64,000 bases of DNA from Dysidea avara (Eukaryota; Porifera; Demospongiae; Dictyoceratida; Dysideidae): NCBI RefSeq assembly GCF_963678975.1, contig NC_089284.1:2918946-2982945 (forward strand), in the 5' to 3' direction. Position numbers and translations under genes: made by a program. Each line of letters begins with the position of its first letter. The first letter of the stretch is position 1. Of the stretch, positions 1 through 11,330 are shown one piece after another. The notes beneath the pieces were generated by a model. That model saw nothing but the letters and a program-made list of their open reading frames with translations, had not been told where the DNA came from and did no database searches.

Positions 1-479
1 GTGACGTCAGATGAATGTAGCTATAGATACAACTGATTGGAATCATAATGGTATTTTCACAAACCATAATATTAACACTTTTTTTGTAACTCATGGAAAT
101 ACATCCTGTGGAAACCAACCCATTATAAAAAAGGCAAAGGGCAAGGGCATTTGATCTATGCTGCCTGGCAAAAATAATCTGCATTTACAGATTATAGCAA
201 TTTCAGTTGAACTCCTCTGTCATTCAAGGAAACAACAGTAGTAGTTGAGTTTAGATCCTTACACATTATATTGCAAGACCAATGATTTGACTTCAATGCC
301 ACCTCACGCATACCACATACTGTAAATGGCAACGGTTTGGTGGGACTGAATGATGTTTAGCAAATTTGGCAATTTAGAACTTAGCTATTGTTTACCATCT
401 GATATTGGCTATATAGCAAATGTGCCAAACTTTTATCCAGCAAATTGAATGCTGGATAAACCAATTTGCCAAATCTTGT
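1..479. other. Non-coding, no feature recognised
   Basis: AT-rich sequence with no credible exon and no repeat boundary that I can define. Confidence 0.4.
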
Positions 480-775
480 CTCTCTCACACTCACTCACTC
501 ACTCATTCACACATGCACGCACGCATGCACCCACACACGCATGCACCCACACACGCATGCACCCACACACGCACACACCACAACATATGCACACACGCAC
601 CACAACACACACACACACACGCACACAACACACACACACACGCACACAACACACACAACACACATACCACCACAACACACGCATGCACACACACACACAC
701 CACAACACAACACACACACAACACACATGTGCACACACACACAGACACACACTACAACCACAACACAACATGCAC
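480..775. repeat. CA-rich imperfect microsatellite
   Basis: About 300 bp built from CA, CACGCA, CACAACA and ACCCACACACGCATGC units. It stays open in several frames on both strands only because it lacks A/T-rich stop codons. The His/Thr-rich and Cys/Val-rich translations are artefacts of the repeat, not genes. Confidence 0.9.
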
Positions 776-1484
776 ACCTCTTCGCCACCTGTCCATCAGT
801 CCTCCTGACCCCCATGGAGTCCACCCACCAGGCCAGTGGATGCTGAATAATCCAACTAATTACAGCACTGTCTATTTAGTCCAGATGAGCAACCTCCAGA
901 GAAACAGACAAACCTCTAGGATGATAGTGGGGCCTGGATCATTAATAGACCTGGTGAAAAAAATGTAAAACAGTGTGCACGCACACTACACCCACATGCA
1001 TGCACACGCACACAAAAAGCAAAGTCTTCAGCTACTGTATACACAATCACGCCTACCTAGTGAACCAGCACTGGGACATCTGTGCACTACTGTGATGCTG
1101 TTATTATCTACTTTACCAGTTAGGCACTGGAGGGTGTACACAGAAGGCAGAGAATGTTCAAGGTGTTTACCCATAGCCTCGGAGCCTAAGCGAAAATCTT
1201 TGAGCTAAATATCCTAAAGTGAATCGGGACAAGTACCTAGAAGGGCAGAAAAAAGCCAACCCCATCGTGACTTGATCCGCAGGCCACCCATGCAGATTCG
1301 GGCCAAGCTCCACACTTGAAGCCAACTTTGGGGAGGCCACCTAAGTAGGGAAATGTTGTTGTTATTATGCTGAGTCAGTGCAGGCAAATCTTCTGGAACA
1401 GGACTAGTATCCTGCAGGAGGCTGTGCCATGTGTCATGAGTAAAGGTCTGGGTACCCAAAGTTCCAACTGAACTTCACCTATTT
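776..1484. other. Non-coding stretch, possibly old SINE-derived
   Basis: The short open frames here have no recognisable domains. Fragments resembling the SINE-like tail further right occur around 780-850 and 1210-1330, but no boundary or promoter box can be fixed. Confidence 0.3.
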
Positions 1485-1598
1485 TTTGAGATGGGTATTT
1501 GCTTCCCCAGTAAACACCAAGTACCTATATACAAATGGGTGGGCTGCTTTCCCAGTTGACACCAGGTCACCATGCAGGTCCCCATTTAACAGCTGGGT

Positions 1599-1633
<35 letters not shown>

Positions 1634-1945
1634 CGCACAAACACAAAGCCCTCAGCTACCATTGATACATTACCTGGCGAATCACTGGACCATGGCCAGT
1701 CATGAGGTGCTATTGAGTCAGCACAGGTATATATGTCTCACAGGATTAAGTATGGGCTGTCATTTCACCTGGGCCCCACCCGTTAGGTGAGACATAGACA
1801 GTGGAAATTTGCTTACCCATTTAACACTTACATGCATGGTCACCATTGGTAGCAGTGGCATAACATAACTAAAGTTAGAGCCTAGTTGGTTGGCTTTGCA
1901 ACTGGGCAAGCATCAAACCTAGATCCTTCATGCCACATACCCCGT
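1485..1945 (-). mobile_element. SINE-like element, minus orientation, interrupted by (CA)n
   Basis: The reverse complement of roughly 1498-1600 resembles the body of the SINE-like element at 15682-15905: the segments reading as 'cagctgttaaat', 'cagcccacccat', 'gggtacctggta' and 'ggggaagcaaat' recur in order. A perfect CA run at about 1602-1626 interrupts it. The far end near 1900-1945 holds a B-box-like stretch on the minus strand. Ends and target duplication are not visible. Confidence 0.4.
1602..1640. repeat. (CA)n microsatellite
   Basis: Uninterrupted CA dinucleotides followed by CACG variants, lying inside SINE-like sequence. Confidence 0.9.
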
Positions 1946-2004
1946 GTTATCTGGGCTCTATGCATACAGTATCTGACACTAGCACACAAGTATAAAATGG
2001 GTTA

Positions 2005-3409
2005 GGCCACTCCAAGTCATACCTTAGTTTCTGGTCACTCCCTAGCCAACAAAAGGATGCGGGCGGGCGGATGATCAGGACTTCAGGACTATCATAGACT
2101 CTTACATATACACCAGTAATACTGTAATGTTATTAATTTTGCTCAATTTACCCATTTCATATTGAGTTTACAACCAAGCTTAACCAACATTCTTATAGCA
2201 TAAGTAGTTAATTATGCTTCTGCAAAGTGCACCAGGAAAATTGTTGATGGCTAGCTACACTGCTGAGCACAACAATGTGTAGCTAACACTAAGGAAAGGT
2301 CTGCTCATGTAGCTACTTTTGCTTTACAAATGAAATGTTTCATTAGCTATGTCAGGAAATTATTATTTATTAGCTAGCTAATAATAATCCAAAACTATAT
2401 TAACACATCAGAAACTCTTTCAAATGTGAAGTCTTAGTCAACTATATATGCATGTGTTTCCAGCCTTCTATACAGTAAACCTTCAGTAAAGTAGCTGTCA
2501 AAGTTTTGAGTTGAGTTGTTGAGTGCTCCAGGCTAGTGTTTTTCAGTGATCATGTGGGAAAGCTAAGTTAATGTTTTAACTAAGGGATGCCATGCACTTG
2601 TTAATTTAGGACCATACTTGCAATTATTTAATCATGGAAAAGTTGAAGTTTGAGCTCACCAAATGTTACCGGATTTCTAGTCAGTATATCAGTGATCAGT
2701 AATAAGGAAGTCCAAGTTTAGATCCACTAGAAGAGTTACTAGATTAATCATTAGAGGACCACATCTGAATTGTTAGGAAAGTTTAAGCTATGGTATATCT
2801 GATCATTAGGCTAGTGATCAATGCTACATACATACTGTACTGAAGTTACTTACTGGCAACAGAAGCATTACTAATAGCTATATAGCTAATCAAGGACAAG
2901 TCAAAAACGTTATCTATTCTAGTATTAAAGTTAAGGGTAGTGTGACTGCTCTATTAGAGTATCTCGATCTTTTGCAGTGTTTAAAAATCACTGTCCTTGG
3001 TCAGTGATTTTTAAACACTTAAGCGCCTGTAATATTAATAATAGTCCTCATAAACTGGGGTTCCAGTTTTCCATGCGGGCGGGTGACCAGAAACTAAGGT
3101 TTGACTTGGTTAGTCTGGCGCCGCCCGCCCCTTCGCATAAAGTAAGGGTCTGGTGAAATACAGATACTAAATCATTTCTAGCGCCCAGATTCGGCGCTAG
3201 CCAATTAGTGCATGCCAATGACGTTCACACAGAAATCGCCTTGGCAACACAATACTTTTGTTCGAATTGAAGTGCAATCATCTTACGTAACAAGCATTAC
3301 GTGCGCTGTCTAATTGAATTCCTTTTGAAATGATTAGGTATTTGTATTTCACCAGACCCTTACTTTTTGCGAAGGGGCGGGCGGCGCCAGACTATGACTT
3401 GGTGTGGCC
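2005..3409. mobile_element. Harbinger-like non-autonomous DNA element
   Basis: The left end begins GGCCACTCCAAGTCATACC and continues CTTAGTTTCTGGTCAC. The same sequence appears inverted at 3085-3110, with its last part displaced to 3395-3409 by a nested MITE. TTA immediately flanks both ends (2002-2004 and 3410-3412), the 3-bp duplication typical of PIF/Harbinger elements. No transposase ORF is present, so it would need enzyme supplied in trans. Superfamily is inferred from the duplication length only. Confidence 0.65.
3111..3394. mobile_element. Mutator-like MITE with 9-bp target duplication
   Basis: A 284-bp element with terminal inverted repeats of about 46 bp that start TAGTCTGGCGCCGCCCGCCC and end in a stretch reading GGTCTGGTGAAATAC. 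It is flanked by a perfect direct repeat TGACTTGGT (3102-3110 and 3395-3403). A 9-bp duplication and long GC-rich arms fit MULE-type transposition. It sits inside the right arm of the Harbinger-like element, so it inserted later. No coding capacity. Confidence 0.8.
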
Positions 3410-3765
3410 TTAACTTACGTACTATCAACTGTCTGCAGGAAGACCAGATGCTGGACTATCAGCTTCCCTGATGTCGGTTGAAACCAGCCCGAGCGTTCTG
3501 GTCTAGAGATGAAAGCTATTATGCATTATGCACCTATCAATGTTATTCCCCACCTACCCCCTCCCGGGCGTAGTGGGGGAAATGGTGGGGATTTGACTTT
3601 TTGAAAAATCAAATTCTCCACCCATGGGGGAACGACTAGTGGTCAAATCTCCATGTAGTATGGCTGTAAGGTACTTTAGGAAACAGGTCAATTCCATTAG
3701 CTTGTAAGTTAAAACAAACGAATAAAATTTCGAGCGGTCAAATGGCCTTCGTTAAAACCCGGAAC

Positions 3766-3791
3766 GGACCGGACCGGACCGGACCGGACCA
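3766..3791. repeat. GGACC tandem repeat inside TIR
   Basis: About five tandem GGACC units. The right arm carries fewer units at 11573-11590, so the copy number differs between arms. Confidence 0.8.
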
Positions 3792-5037
3792 GAATTTTAT
3801 TGTTGATGAGCGCGTATCCAACTAAAATTAATTTCGGTGCGCTTGCAAGGGATACAGGACGTGGACTCTGTTCTTCATTTGCACTCAGGGCACGATTGTC
3901 TACTGATATCCAGAGTGGCTGATGGTGATTTCGAAGCAAATATAGTCGTATACTGGTATTTATACAAGTTTGCGAAGCGGAAACGTAGCGTGTTACAAGG
4001 ACTGGATACTCTCACCGTAGCTAACAATGGTGGCGAGATACAAGCTAGCTACTGTAAGACTGATCACAAATAATATAGAGTAACTCACCTAATATCGGAC
4101 GGGCTCCAAAATCGGACGCGATTACTCGAACTACAACAAGAAATTTTGAACAACTTATATGTCTTTAGATAGTTCAAGGCTGTGGGACTTTGCACACCAA
4201 GTATCAGCTTTCTCGGCTTCTTTGTCTGGTGGCAGCAGCCCTGCAAAGTCATTTCCGATTAATACGTATAATCGGAAAAAAAAGTCGATTCACGGACAGC
4301 CAGCATTTATAGACTAGATCTGCAATCCATCAACCATTCGTTATATTGGTGGTGAAGGGCAACTCTTCTACTTTCTAAATATCTATAGTTTATTTATTTT
4401 AAATCCCTTTCACTATGAATTACAACTGAAATAAAACAGGATGTCACTGGAGTGATGATCGCACGTGATTTTGTATTAGTTCCGGTTTTGTAATTAGTGA
4501 AGCGCGGTCCGCAGCGTGTGCTTTTGATTGCACGTCTACTGAAATGATTAATTCCCTGTTGAAGTGGTAGGTATTATATAGTATAAAACAAGCAGTTTTT
4601 CAGCTTTTATTAGCATGCGCGGCTTTTTCTGGTAGATTGAAATCCACACAATTTCAGCTATTGGGTGGTTTTTTTGATTGAAAAAGGTTGCAACTATGCA
4701 AGTACAGCTGAGAACATGGAACAAAGCTCGAGAGGGAATTCATCGTACATAGCTGCCTACCCAGTAATAATAAAAATAGCTCACTGAGTACCAGGCAAGC
4801 TTGTCTGTCCAGTTAGCCACTTTTAAATGTATATAAACATCTCGTCACATTAAACTATGCTGAAGCCACTAAAATGATCACATTCTGCTCTAAACTAGCT
4901 AGCTAACTCTACACAATTCACAACAGTTTATCATAAACAACTTTTGTCCAAAAAACAAATGAACATCTGAGTGTAATTTAATTTCAACGAAAGTAATGTA
5001 TAATCACAACATGACTCAGTAAATAGTTGAAACATGT

Positions 5038-5237
5038 TTAGGTTTTACAATCAGAACAATACCAGGAACCAGATGGCTTCCTTGATAATCCAACACAATT
5101 AAAGTGGAACCAGCCAAGTTTGCAGCTTTTGTTTTCACACAAAATCATTCGACCATATTCTTCTTCACGACATATACACCATAGTTGATCATCTTCTTCT
5201 TCAATGACACTTATTTCTTTACTCTTCTCTTGATCCA
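5038..5237 (-). CDS. Transposase gene exon 3: PHD zinc finger
   Basis: Terminal exon of the transposase gene. The acceptor TTAATAG precedes 5237, and a stop follows Cys-Lys-Thr at 5038. The G left over from exon 2 completes a GTG codon, so phase is kept. The encoded segment has a complete C4HC3 PHD signature; in the joined protein the ligands are about C701, C703, C714, C719, H725, C728, C741 and C744. The arrangement Tyr-Gly-Arg-Met-Ile-x-Cys ... Trp-Phe-His-Phe ... Trp-Tyr-Cys closely resembles ING-family PHD fingers. Their aromatic cage positions (here Tyr708, Met711, Trp723) read trimethylated H3K4. Histone binding is inferred from family resemblance. An ATTAAA at about 4977-4982 on the minus strand could serve as poly(A) signal. 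Confidence 0.8.
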
Positions 5238-5240
5238 CTA

Positions 5241-6849
5241 TTAAGAAATCAACAATGCATTACAGTAGCATCTCCATATAATGCACACTGTGGGACCAAT
5301 CAGTGATTGCATAAGAAGGAAAACTTAAAACATATTTACTCAGATTATGCCACACACACTCCCAAATAGTACTGCAGTGGTGTGTGCTTTCAAATGTTTT
5401 TGTTTCAGTAAAATAATAAATATATTCAATTACATCACACCCTTGAATAGTGTAACACCCCATTTTTACTGCTATCATTAGCCATCAATGGCATTTATTT
5501 CCGTCACTTTGATAGGCCATGACAGTCAAATTTCAATTACTGCTTCAATGTTATAGTCACCAAACAATGAAAGGAACAAGTCAAGCCATGCCGGATGTAG
5601 GCGAGCACTTGGAGAAATTACCACAGATAAACACTGTGACGGCAACTGGTCCAACTTGATACTTGAACTGTCATTACCTAAGAAGATATGGAAGCTGTTT
5701 TCAAGACAGAGGTTGGCAAGAATATAGTTGAGAACACTGTCAACAATCTAGCCAATTGCTAAGAGACACAATGTGTCCAATACTCATTTCCACTACTGGC
5801 GTGCTAACATCCAGAAACCACCAAGATAACCAGAACCGCGCAAAGAAAAGAACCTACCTATGGTAGGAAACTAGTTGCTCCACTATTAAAACAGTACTGT
5901 AGAGTTGTTAAATGACCACTGCGTGTTGAATTATCAAGCAATTTGTGTGCATTTTTATTTAAAAATTGTAACTACTGTGTGAAGCAATTTTACGTATTGA
6001 AAATTTGCATTGATGTCTGTTAGACACCTGGAATTTATCAATTTTTAGTGGTTGATGATGGCTGTAGGTGTGACATACTGGTCAGTAATTTGGTAATCTT
6101 CTGGTAATTGTATCATGCAAGCTAATGGCATTCCAGTGATTGAGCCAAGGTTCGGATAAACGATTACTTTGACTCTGCACATTGTCCTCTGTTACTGGTC
6201 AGGGGAGCCATCTATTGATACCAAACTTGGTACACAGGAAGATGAATACCTCTGCCAAAAATTGTGTTCCAGGAATGTTTGGATGAGAAGGTATGTGTGA
6301 CAGAATAAATGTCTATTAATCGGTTGCTTACGTTAGATAAGTAGCAATGTGTTGTGCCTGTTAACAGGATGGCTAGTAGTCAGTAGATTTAAAATAGTAG
6401 CAGCACATCCTCAGATTATATTGCAGTGCAGCACTATTCACAGTTTGTACCCATGTGGTAAACATCCAAGTTATGCGGTATTTAGGCCACATGTATAGTG
6501 TTTGTGTGGCTGATAATACTGTGCCAAGAACTTTTAAGCTGTACAATACATAAGCAGTTTTAAACTCTTTGGACATACCACAGCACTTTTACCTGTGAAA
6601 AGGGCAGCCTCCTTAATTATATAAGTAATACTGAGTAAAATTTGATCTGCATCAACTGCTGCGGCAGTCCCAAAAGTGTGCATTATTTTGGGACCATGCA
6701 GTGCTAGGAAAAGGGTTAGACATTTAGGCAGCTAATTTGAAAGACATCGCTCAGTTTAATATACTACTGCTAAGCAAAGTCTTACAACTTTACAAAATAT
6801 CAACATTGTATATATGTACATCATACATGTAGCTATAATGTAATTTTAC
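5241..6849 (-). other. Intron 2 of the transposase-PHD gene
   Basis: Starts GTAAAA after exon 2 and ends TTAATAG before exon 3. No further exon with matching phase or any domain was recognised. The short open frames here look like chance. Confidence 0.6.
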
Positions 6850-6912
6850 CTTTATCTTTTACACTGTCCAATGTGGTAGGGTGTTGACTAGGAGCTTTAG
6901 CATTGTTGGCTG
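6850..6912 (-). CDS. Transposase gene exon 2 (63 nt)
   Basis: A small exon bounded by acceptor TTACAG and donor G|GTAAAA. At 63 nt it keeps phase 1 on both sides. It encodes about 21 polar residues (starting Ala-Ala-Asn-Asn-Ala-Lys) linking the charged tail of exon 1 to the PHD finger. The call rests on splice sites and phase continuity, not on homology. Confidence 0.6.
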
Positions 6913-7618
6913 CTGTAATGTAAGAAAATTAGTTTTTACAATGCATAATACACATACATTGAGTATACGTATCCAATGCTCTATATTCCTAGAATGACCA
7001 GTACATTTTCACATATATTAATAATCACAAAGATCATTCCAGACGCATTTAACTTTGGCCAGCAAGCACAGTGTTGTTGTACTATATGATAACCTTGAGG
7101 GTAACTCAATGAGAATAACATCTGAAAAACCAATAAGAGGGGTTTGGGCAGAGTAACACTCAGAATTATCAACTGCATCTCACCATATTAACAAGTATAT
7201 AGTGTACAGTTACAAAACAAGGCGAGAAACAAGTTAATAGCATGTTCTGTGTTAATTTGTAAAGAGCTGATAAATTCAAGGAATAGTATTTACAGGGAGT
7301 CTAGTTAGCACAGCATCAACTTGTTACATAAGAAATTTAGTTAACTATGAAAGAAGCTATTACAGTATTTGGCAGTTAATACATACAGTACACATGATTT
7401 ATAAGTAAAGTACCACAATGTCTAATTGCTATATAGGTTTTGCAAATGATAAAAGCATTACTACAATGCTTTGGTGTAAGCACCATGCCCTTATTGTAAA
7501 AAAAAACAACAACAAAAAAAACATTCAGTTATATACTTGTCAGTCAACAATGTAGCTAGATAAATTAAGTTTTATAGCCAACAAAATTTATCTAATATAA
7601 CTAGTAATAAATTCCTAC

Positions 7619-9596
7619 CTTTTTTCTTTTCTTTATCCATTTTAACCTTCTCCTTTTCTTTTCTCTTCTTTTCTGCTTCATCCTTACGCTGTCTCTTCCT
7701 CTCAGCTTCTTCCATCTTCTTCTTTTCTGCTTCATCCTTACGCTGTCTCTTCTTTTCAGCCTCTTCTATTTTCATCTTTTCTTTCTCTTCTAACATTTTA
7801 AGGTTCTCAGTACTTGTTAATATGCGAGCTGATGTTTTAGGGTGTTTGGCAACAGTCTTGACATCTATATGTTGTGAAGACAGAACTTTAGAAAGTGCTG
7901 ATGAGCGCTTCAGCAGAACAGGAATACTTTTAGCAGCACCATCATTCTGAGTCTCCTTTGTTGTAAGTCCCTTGTCAGCAGCAAGATCAACATTTTCCAA
8001 GTGCTTGGGCACTATCTGTACCTCAGAATTAGGCTCAACCTCTTTTGATGTATCTTTGGGTGGTATCAAAGACTTAACCACTGGACACTCCTCTACAAAT
8101 CCAGTGCCACCTCCATCGGTATTTTTTCCATCCTCATCCAATACATTACTTTTATCTGCTTTCAACTGAAGCCACCGATTGTAGCGCTTGTCATGAGTAA
8201 GATCATACCCTTCCTCATACCTACGAGTGAAAAGCATAGTTTCTTCTTCGCTGAAATAAGTTGATGGTATTGATTTGCTGCTTGATGGACTGTAAACAGG
8301 GAGGAATTTCAACTTTGTGCCTTTGACCAGATGTTCAGGATTAAATTTTGAAGGTGTTAAAGCTGCTAGTGGTGTTAAAGCATTTCTGTTAAATGGGAAT
8401 ATTCCAGTTGTGTGAAAGCCTGCAGTTATATTGGCCATGGTCATGCTTTGAGCCCATGCCTTAGCAAACAATTCTGAGAAATTGTAGCGTGTTATGACTT
8501 TACCTGGGTTGTTTGTCATGTATTCATGGCATACCTCTTTCCAGGCAGCCTTCAGTGGCCCAAAACACCCTTTGTCTAGTGGTTGAGTCAAATGGGTGGA
8601 ATGAGGTGGTAAACAAAATAATATTACATCCTCCTTCGCTGCCATACGAACAACACATGGTTGTAAATGTGTTGAGTGACCATCCATTATAAGTAGAAGA
8701 GGTCTACAGGAAGGTGCATGAATAAGAAAATGATGCTTGAACCATTCTTCAAAGAGTTCGGTATCCATCCATCCATTTGATGATAGTGCATACATGGTTC
8801 CTGGTACTTCCCCAAATGCATATTCTGGTCTCAAAGTTTTTCTATCAAGTACCACTAATGGTGGAATTGCATATCCAGCAGCACTACAACAAGCAAGAAC
8901 TGTGATCTGAGATTTATCATTTGAGGTGACAGAAGTGGAGTGCTTTGCGCCTTTTGCAACCACGATTTTTGGTGAAATTGGATTTAATGACATTCCTGAT
9001 TCATCTAAGTTGAATATCTGATTTGGTCTGCCTTCAAGCTCATGATCAAGCAATGTTTGCTGCAACAAGTCATAGTAGTGATTGAGAATTTCTGGTTGGG
9101 AACAAACAGCACGCACATATGATAGTGACTCAGCCATGCGTAAAGCTAAGGTGCCATGCCTCTTCATAAATGACTTCCACCATCCTTCTCCAACAGTACG
9201 GTTTATTCCTTTAGTGGAAATTACTCTTTGAACTAAAGCGAGAACTTGTTTCTTCGAACGGGCATATCCCATTGATGCACAGCCTTCTAAAAATGACACC
9301 ATTTCATCCTCTTCTTCAGCACTTAGGAAAGGAAGCGGACCAGGTTTATTCCCTGTTACTCTGCCGGTCATTCTGTCATAGAGCGTACTTTTTGGAATGT
9401 TATAGGTCACTGCTGCTCTCCGAATTGATTGACCTGCACGGACACCATCGCATGCTGCCTGCATGTGTGCATCATCCCATTTAGTGTACGTTGATGGTCT
9501 TGAGGAAGGTATCAGTGGAGTATGAACGCTTAATCCTGAGGAACGTATGATTCTACTCTTGGAAGAATTCTTAGCCGCTATAGTCTGAGCTGCCAT
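7619..9596 (-). CDS. pogo/Tigger-type DDE transposase, exon 1
   Basis: Encodes 659 residues plus one base of the next codon. Residues about 40-80 form a psq/CENP-B-type helix-turn-helix (…IRRAAVTYNIPKSTLYDRMTG…), followed by a second DNA-binding helical region (about 90-160, with GWWKSFMKRH). The catalytic core shows Asp198 (FNLDESG), Asp305 (LLIMDGHSTH) and Asp341 (HLTQPLDKG), a DD35D triad as in pogo/Tigger/Jerky proteins. Residues about 600-659 are a Lys/Glu-rich predicted coiled coil with two near-identical KRQRKDEAEKK units. The ATG at 9596 directly follows a pyrimidine-rich TTTTCTAG, so a spliced 5' UTR is likely. The exon ends at donor G|GTAGGA; reading through adds 15 unrelated residues to a stop. 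The frame is intact over 2 kb, suggesting recent activity or selection. It could also be a domesticated gene, but the flanking inverted repeats favour a transposon. Confidence 0.9.
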
Positions 9597-9599
9597 CTA

Positions 9600-10025
9600 G
9601 AAAACAACACAGAGAATTCTTTAAGTGATAGAGTTTACCATCATTGCAAACAATATCAGGCAGCCTATAGATATAGTTAGGTACCCGGCATGAAATACGT
9701 ATACTGAATATTCGTATTCATAGCGACTAGACTAGCTTACTGCTATAGCTTTAAAAACTTATAGGCCTACATCAAATTCAGATCATACATAGATTTATAA
9801 ACCCCAGGTTTATAAGTCTACGGGATTACATACAGGTATATAGTACTGCTAGCTACTCCGCATCTATAATGGCGTCGTGCATGTCAACTCACGTTACCAG
9901 TAGCTACCATGTATGGCTATTACGCTCACATCATGCACACTCTACGTACCTTTACTTCACTTGAACGGCGACAAACCAGGTAGACTATAGTCTAAGCATC
10001 AATTAGCAACTGCAGTAAGAGAAAT
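9600..10025 (-). promoter_or_regulatory. Probable 5' UTR and promoter region of the transposase gene
   Basis: Lies between the start codon and the right inverted repeat. It contains the predicted splice acceptor at 9597-9598 and AT-rich sequence. No donor or TATA box can be assigned with confidence. Confidence 0.35.
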
Positions 10026-10463
10026 TTTGGCCCGCGCTTCACTAATTACAAAACCGGAACTAGTACAAAATCACGTGCGATCATTACTCCAGTGACATCC
10101 TGTTTTATTTCAGTTGTAATTCATAGTAAAAGAGATTTAAAATAAATAAACCATAGATATTTAGAAAGTAGAAGAGTTGCCCTTCACCACCAATATAACG
10201 AATGGTTGATGGATTGCAGATCTAGTCTATAAATGCTGGCTGTCCGTGAATCGACTTTTTTTTCCGATTATACGTATTAATCGGAAATGACTTTGCAGGG
10301 CTGCTGCCACCAGACAAAGAAGCCGAGAAAGCTGATACTTGGTGTGCAAAGTCACACAGCCTTGAACTATCTAAAGACATATAAGTTGTTCAAAAATTCC
10401 TGTTGTAGCTCGAGTAATCGCGTCCGATTTTGGAGCCCGTCCGATATTAGGTGAGTTCCTCTA

Positions 10464-10583
10464 CCTGGTCTGATCTACATACCGTACGCAAGGAAATTTA
10501 TACGTGAGAGAATTTGACGAATCGGGTTTGATTTTCTTAAGTCTAAATTTCCTTGCGTATGGTATGCATACAGATCAGTCCAG
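10464..10583. mobile_element. Hairpin MITE inside the right TIR
   Basis: About 120 bp with arms of about 38 bp: CTGATCTACATACC…GCAAGGAAATTTA pairs with TAAATTTCCTTGCGTATGGTATGC…CAGATCAG. The left arm of the large transposon lacks this segment, so it is an insertion in the right arm. Confidence 0.65.
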
Positions 10584-10639
10584 TTAGCTATATTATCTAT
10601 GACCAGTCTTGGCTAGCTTGTATGTCGCCGCCATTGTTA

Positions 10640-11330
10640 CAGGGGGTCCTTCACATACAAAATCCATCTACGAAATTTCGAAATATGGAAATTTGCCAAC
10701 CAAATTTCTAATTTCTGGATAAATTTCTACCAAATTTCCAAATTTCTGGCTTGGAAATTCTTGGGTGCTACGAAGTTGTAGCTTGAGTTGCAGTATATTC
10801 CGTGCCTTAGGCTACTGTATTATGGTTTCAGTATGGGTTCAAGCCGAGCCGAACGGTTCACTAGAGGTCTGGTAAGCTGTCGTGACTCTATCATGGTTGA
10901 AGTGAGGTAGGAATTTGAATAAAACACTCACCTGTAATCCATGGACACACCAAAACGACTTGCACTGTGGCCTTTGCACCGTGGGAATCGAATCAGCTCG
11001 AAAGTATACAACAAATTTACGAAGCAGATTACGGACAAATGTTAGTGCGTATAATCTAGATGGCGCTATAGGTCTTCTATTGATAGTGACCCCTCTTCCT
11101 TGCATCTGGCCTCGTGTATATACACATATAAATCCATGCAATATAACTTACACTAATGAAATAATCAAAATTCAATGCCAAACATTATAAAAAATTTAAT
11201 TGTATGGATTTATGTATTTAAAATTTCAGTTATTATTTCTGAATTCCCAACAAAAATTTCTACATTTCTAATAAAAATTGCCAAATTTCTATGGTCATCG
11301 ACGACATTTCTGGAAGTGAAGGACCCCTCG
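10640..11330. mobile_element. Non-autonomous hAT element inserted in the right TIR
   Basis: A 691-bp element with ends CAGGGGGTCCTTCAC and its inverted partner GTGAAGGACCCCTCG, flanked by a perfect 8-bp duplication CATTGTTA (10632-10639 and 11331-11338). The uninterrupted homologous site exists once in the left TIR of the host transposon at about 4019-4029, which confirms the insertion point. An 8-bp duplication and CAGGG-type ends fit hAT. No transposase is encoded. Confidence 0.85.

Noticed and set aside
420-968. Open frames with His/Thr-rich or Cys/Val-rich translations
   Set aside because: They are read-through of a CA/TG-type microsatellite, open on both strands in several frames.
3837-4073. 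78-codon frame, also present inverted at 11260-11523
   Set aside because: It recurs because it lies in the inverted repeats of the transposon. It lacks a recognisable domain, and the two versions diverge past the shared block.
7972-8169. Plus-strand frames opposite the transposase exon
   Set aside because: Antisense shadows of a clearly coding exon.
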